Source: Alitta virens
Taxonomy: Eukaryota > Annelida > Polychaeta > Phyllodocida > Nereididae
Assembly: GCA_932294295.1 (NCBI GenBank)
Contig: OW028585.1
Span: forward strand, 23,744,313 to 23,808,312
Direction of reading: 5' to 3'
DNA length: 64,000 nucleotides
Part shown: piece after piece, positions 59,826-64,000 of the stretch
Numbering within the stretch: the stretch's first letter is position 1
Layout of the letters: the number at the start of each line of letters is the position of its first letter
Position numbers and translations under genes: made by a program
Notes under the pieces: model-generated
The model's database searches: none
What the model was told of the DNA's origin: nothing
Seen by the model: the letters and a program-made list of their open reading frames with translations, nothing else

Positions 59826-59990
59826 TGAGGTTGGATCCACGCTGTGTTACACATTTACCCCACAGGTGGTGTTACTTGCCTCAGCATAGACACAGAGTAC
59901 AAGGCACCTCCAATTTAACATCTATTGCGATTGACATCCAGCTGGGATGTATAGCTTATGAAGGGTGCCCTGGTCCGGGATCACATTCAG
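59826..59990 (-). mobile_element. SINE family 2, second copy
   Basis: Shares ttacacatttacccca, cctcagcatagac, caccTccaatttaac and cagctgggatgtat words with 57505-57745 and 53615-53720. It ends in a degraded box B-like region (ggtccgggatcaca). Confidence 0.5.
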
Positions 59991-60261
59991 ATTTGGTATC
60001 CTTGAAGTCAAAAACCTATAAAAAGAGCTGTCACTCATGATCCTACGACTTTTGGTTATGATTTTATGAAAAAATTAAAATATAGATTGGTGGATATTCT
60101 GGATAAGACAGTATGGCGACCCCATTAAGCGCCCGCTCCAGCACCCTCAAAAGATTTGTTTAGTATGTCCTTGTCTACATTTGTGCCAAATTTCATGCTT
60201 GTAGACCAATCTGCGCAACGACCCCCTGCTGGATCCCTAAGGGCCTTGGTTAATTGGTCGA

Positions 60262-62105
60262 TAAATTGAGATTCAGATTCAGATCTATTTATTCACAAAA
60301 CAAAATATATATAATTTTAAAATCAAATGAGTTTCAATACAGACAACTGTTTTGTCAGGAGACCTCACTAAGATAGTCAAGCTATCGCTATCGTGAGGCC
60401 ACCTGTGGAGGATTCAAGTAATAAACAGAATTATTTCATGATAATGTAATGTTCTCATTAAATTAAATTTCCCCATAATTGTTCCCATTTACGATACAAA
60501 CACAAAAACATATATATAATGTAATAATACAGATATAAAGCACACTAATAGGGGAAGATCATTCACAATATTCATAAGCAGACACATTTTAAGACCTTGA
60601 ACAAATATAGCAATCCAAAATATCACATTGTTCAGAATACGATGTCAAAAACATTGTCTTAACATAGATTTTAAAACCCTGCAGGCTATGAGTTATGAGC
60701 TTTGCCTTAATGTTTTCAGGCATATTATTAAGTGTATGAATGCACCTATATTTAATAGACATCTCAGCAAATTCATGGTGTACATCTCAGCAAATTCATG
60801 GTGTACATCTCAGCAAATTCATGGTGTACATCTCAGCAAATTCATGGTGTACATCTCAGCAAATTCATGGTGTACATCTAAGCAAATTCATGGTGTACAA
60901 GGGGAGTTCTAAAATTTGAAATGTGTCTAGTTTGATAGGAATGTACAGATACTGGTTGCACTGGCAGTAATCATAAAAAATTCAGGAAGTGTATTGTTAA
61001 ATCTACTATGACATATTTTATATTCTTTTAACCTCAAAAGGTCAGGAAATTTCAAGAGTTTAAGAATCCTAAAAGAAGCACTAGTATGACTATTATAGCC
61101 ACTGTTTGTGATGGCACGAATAACCGTCCCCAAAGTAATAACCCATAATTAAGATAAGATAGGACTAAAGAATTGTAGATATGTAATAGCGCGGATGGAG
61201 GGATTGTATTTTGAAGTCTAGTAATAATCTCAATAGTCTTAGAAATCTTTTCTGTTACCATATCTTCGTGAGCTTTCCAATTCAAATGTGTGTCTATTAT
61301 AATGCCAAGAAAATTAAACTGATCAACACATTTAATATTCACATTGTCTATCTTAATAATGGGACGTTACACTCTACGCTGTGGTGTATGGAATATGATT
61401 GTCTTTGTTTTACTTTTATTTATAGACAATTTATTTGCCTTCATCCAATTGTTTACTTTTTGCAGCTCATTGTTTAAATATATCTCAGGTACATCAGTAT
61501 TATTTTGAAATGAATTTAGAGAAGCTAGAAGAGTGGTACCATCTGCGTACACACTTGGATGAAAGACAGGAGAGGAATGTATCATGTCATTGACATAAAT
61601 GATAAAAAGCAAAGGGCCGAGTATTGATCCCTGAGGGACCCCTACATGCAATGGCATACATGTTGAAATAAAATTGTCAATAACAACATACGAGGTTCTA
61701 CCTTGCAAGTAATTTCGGAAAATATTAATAGCACTTTCCTTCATTCCACAATATTCCAGTTTTTACAGTAAGATTTCATGGTTCAGTGTGTCAAAAGCCT
61801 TTGAGAGATCCAAGCATATGTTATTATTGGTATACAGTTAATTTTTGTCTATTTCTGTCAACACACGCTCTACCAACTCTAAAGCTGCAAGTTCAGTTGA
61901 CCGTTGTTTTCTAAAACCATACTGATTGAGTACAATAAATTTTGAGAATTAAAGTGAGCATAAACCTGATCATGCATTATGCGCTCAAAGACTTTTAACA
62001 CACTGAGGAGAATAGAGATGGGTCTATAGTTAGATACTTCAGACTTATCTTCTCCCTGATGGAGTGGTATGATCTTAGCAGTTTTTAATTTACCTGTCGT
62101 GCTGC
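60262..62105 (-). pseudogene. Non-LTR retrotransposon 3' half, fragment 2
   Basis: The minus-strand reading, with frameshifts and a stop, gives EVSNYRPISILLSVLKVFER, CLDLSKAFDTLNHEILL, GVPQGSILGPLLFIIYVNDM, then YADG where catalytic YADD is expected. It continues with VDQFNFLGIIIDTHLNWK, HTSASFRILKLLKFPDLLRL and a C-terminal SYSEQCDILDCYICSRS. A 3' UTR ends in gaatctgaatctgaat-type repeats near 60265. Endonuclease and 5' end are absent. The YADG change and frame breaks make it inactive. The domain order is of CR1/L2/Jockey type (family knowledge). Confidence 0.88.
60760..60897 (+). repeat. 23-bp minisatellite, six units, inside the LINE
   Basis: Catctcagcaaattcatggtgta repeats six times with one substitution in the last unit (ctaagc). 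The unit spans the LINE codons for HEFAEM, seen once (HEFAKC) in the other fragment at 58230. Since 23 is not a multiple of three, the repeat disrupts the old reading frame. Confidence 0.95.
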
Positions 62106-62749
62106 CCCAAAAATTTTCAAATTGTTATAAAAGCATGAAACTTTCAGAACCTTTAGAAAACCATATTTGGCATATTTTTGGATTGGAATTTGACCTACTT
62201 TCAAAATGGCAGCCATTTTGCAATATGGAAACGATTTTCACAAATTCTCTGTTAACAGATTCTAGGAACAGATGGTCAGTAACTGCTCGCATAAATACTT
62301 CTGAAATGTTTATTAACACCTAAAATTTTTAATGAAATGTTATTTCTCAATACTTTATACATGTAGGTAAATTATTCATTATATGACATAATGGGTATTT
62401 ATAAATATGCTTAAATTATGATGCCCGGATACTATTGTGGTACTCACTATGGTATACCATGACTTTAAATGGCTGTAAATTGCATTTATCATTAGCCACA
62501 TAATATTTAACATTAACACTTAACAGTAGAGCTAATCATGCACCAAGTTGCATGATTTTAGTATTGTTCTAAGGCTCAAGACAATTATTAAATCTCCAGA
62601 ATAGGTGTTGTCAAGTATATTACTAATTTTGTGATTTTTTTAAGAGATGTATATTAACATGTCTTCATGTTTATGAATATCACCATAGCAAAACATATGA
62701 ATTAACATGTACCAGGAAAAATATCTGACACTTAATCATCAAAACTTTT
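62106..62749. other. No gene seen
   Basis: AT-rich. A Ccaaaattttcaaattg/ttcaaaatggcagccattttg stretch at 62110-62220 resembles generic interspersed repeat, but I cannot assign it. Confidence 0.35.
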
Positions 62750-64000
62750 CTAACTTGTTAAATTTAGGAATGCAAACACAAGATAGAAGGCAAACTAGCT
62801 TTCCCCAACTCACTTAAAGAGAACAGTGTACTTTAGTGCAGCTCTCTTGACATTTACAAAATATAATCCTCTACAAGCATGATCAGCTTCAGGGATGTTT
62901 GTCAAAACAGGCCCAACAGTCAGGAATAGTCCAACTCCAACTTTAAGCATTGTTGTGACTTTTTAAGCTGCTGGATTTGTCAAAGACATAACAGGGTCCA
63001 GGTTCTGAAACCTGATAACTGAAGTGCAAAAAAAATCCTTTTTTGCCAGAGCCTTTAAACCCAGTTCTTGAAGATCCACTTGGTGTCCCACAGATAAAGC
63101 ACGAACTACAACATCTGTGTCTGTTATTTCAATTAAAATCTCTACAGTCCAGCTTTGTACATGTATCTGGCAATATGAACTAATGTTCTGCTGTCAGCTT
63201 CATTGTGATTGCATGGGCACAGCATACTTCCCTTATGATCCTTCAACGAGATGATGTTTGCCTTTTGGAGTTATCACTTGCAAGTCAATGAAACATTTCA
63301 GATTTACAGGAACTCTCAAGAATGTCTGCCACTTCAGGGGTATTCAGAGCTTTTCCACTCTTCTTTGAATGTCAATTCCATCAGAGAGTGGGGTGCCTGA
63401 ATTCAATGGATTAATACATGTACTTTTGCGGCACAATTTTAGTCCATTACAAATTGCGACTGAATATATTACTTTAAATGGCTAACACCTCAAATGAAAA
63501 AGGTTTGGCAGGATGTTGGGTTGAGCATATGAATGACAGCTCCATCTAGAATGAGCACATCAGCCTATGGAGCAGTAATAACATTTTGTCAATGGGTTTT
63601 TAAACAGTGAAAAAGGCCTGGTTTGTCACAACTCAACACTGTACCATCCGCAGAAATGGGTGGCAGTTACATTGTACAGAAGTTTTTAGTGTAAAAAATT
63701 GTCCTGATTATTTTGTTAAGAAAGGGAGTAAAGTCATAATTACTCTAAAGCGACAATGTTCATTGTCCACATGTTTATTTGATATCTAAACAAGAACTAA
63801 GTATAAAAGGCGAAACATTTTGTGTAGAATTCAGGTTAAAAAAAGGCTATCTTTGATTTGATCTCCACCTCTAGTATTGATACAGCAAAATACCTGTGTT
63901 ATAATACCTGCCTTTAGCTGTTGATGAAGATGGGCTATCATCAACATTATCCCCAGTAGCAATAGTGAAAAGACCCTGACGTATATTGGGAGGGCATAGA
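62750..64000 (-). pseudogene. Decayed member of a widespread invertebrate ORF family
   Basis: The minus strand reads, from the window edge inward: PPNIRQGLFTIATGDNVDDS followed by PSSSTAKGRYYNTGILLYQ; DGAVIHMLNPTSCQTF near 63530; PCNHNEADSRTLVHIARYMY near 63220; and TDTDVVVRALSVGH near 63120. This order, with the (H/N)EEADTR-like and TDTDVVV motifs, matches large single-ORF proteins I recall from mollusc, cnidarian and arthropod genomes, often repeat-associated. I know no accepted name or function. Several in-frame stops separate the blocks, so this copy is dead. It runs off the window at 64000. Confidence 0.65.

Overview
The window is AT-rich, intron-bearing, repeat-laden animal DNA. There are no operons or bacterial signals. 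Genes are split by GT-AG introns, and the bulk of the sequence is tRNA-derived SINEs, LINE fragments, foldback MITEs and minisatellites. A truncated 5S rRNA-like sequence resembles invertebrate (I think molluscan-type) 5S, and C2H2 zinc-finger and EGF-like genes fit a marine invertebrate, plausibly a lophotrochozoan. The species cannot be fixed from the sequence alone.

Layout. Positions 1-13577 (copy A) and 18857-47022 (copy B) are two direct copies of one segment, separated by about 5.3 kb (13578-18856). That spacer holds a very recent 1266-bp triplication and a 554-bp element with inverted ends. Each copy carries, on the minus strand, a five-exon gene for a small secreted EGF-like protein (2931-6784 and 21749-24036). 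It then carries foldback MITEs, SINEs, a GGTCTGCACTTT minisatellite, a 5S rRNA-derived fragment, a 10-bp-period satellite, and the 3' end of a zinc-finger gene. Copy B differs by a 5.4-kb expansion of the satellite (0.67 kb in A) and by a 10.3-kb transposon-like insertion (34569-44861). The empty target site of that insertion is preserved in copy A at 11380-11381.

The duplication ends inside the last exon of a large zinc-finger gene. Copy A keeps only the final 196 bp of that exon, frameshifted. The complete gene lies on the minus strand at 46825-52753. I could assemble five coding exons with consistent splice phases into a predicted 1119-residue protein: a novel-looking N-terminal domain with a C-rich knuckle, an acidic linker, then about 20 C2H2 fingers.

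The right end (53-64 kb) is a mobile-element graveyard: a 930-bp element with 30-bp inverted ends and a 7-bp target duplication, two minus-strand non-LTR retrotransposon 3' ends, a second SINE-like family, and a badly decayed pseudogene of a family common in invertebrate genomes. The notable structure is the history recorded between copies A and B: empty and filled transposon sites, satellite growth, templated rearrangement junctions, and an unusual cluster of protein changes in one exon of the duplicated secreted-protein gene.
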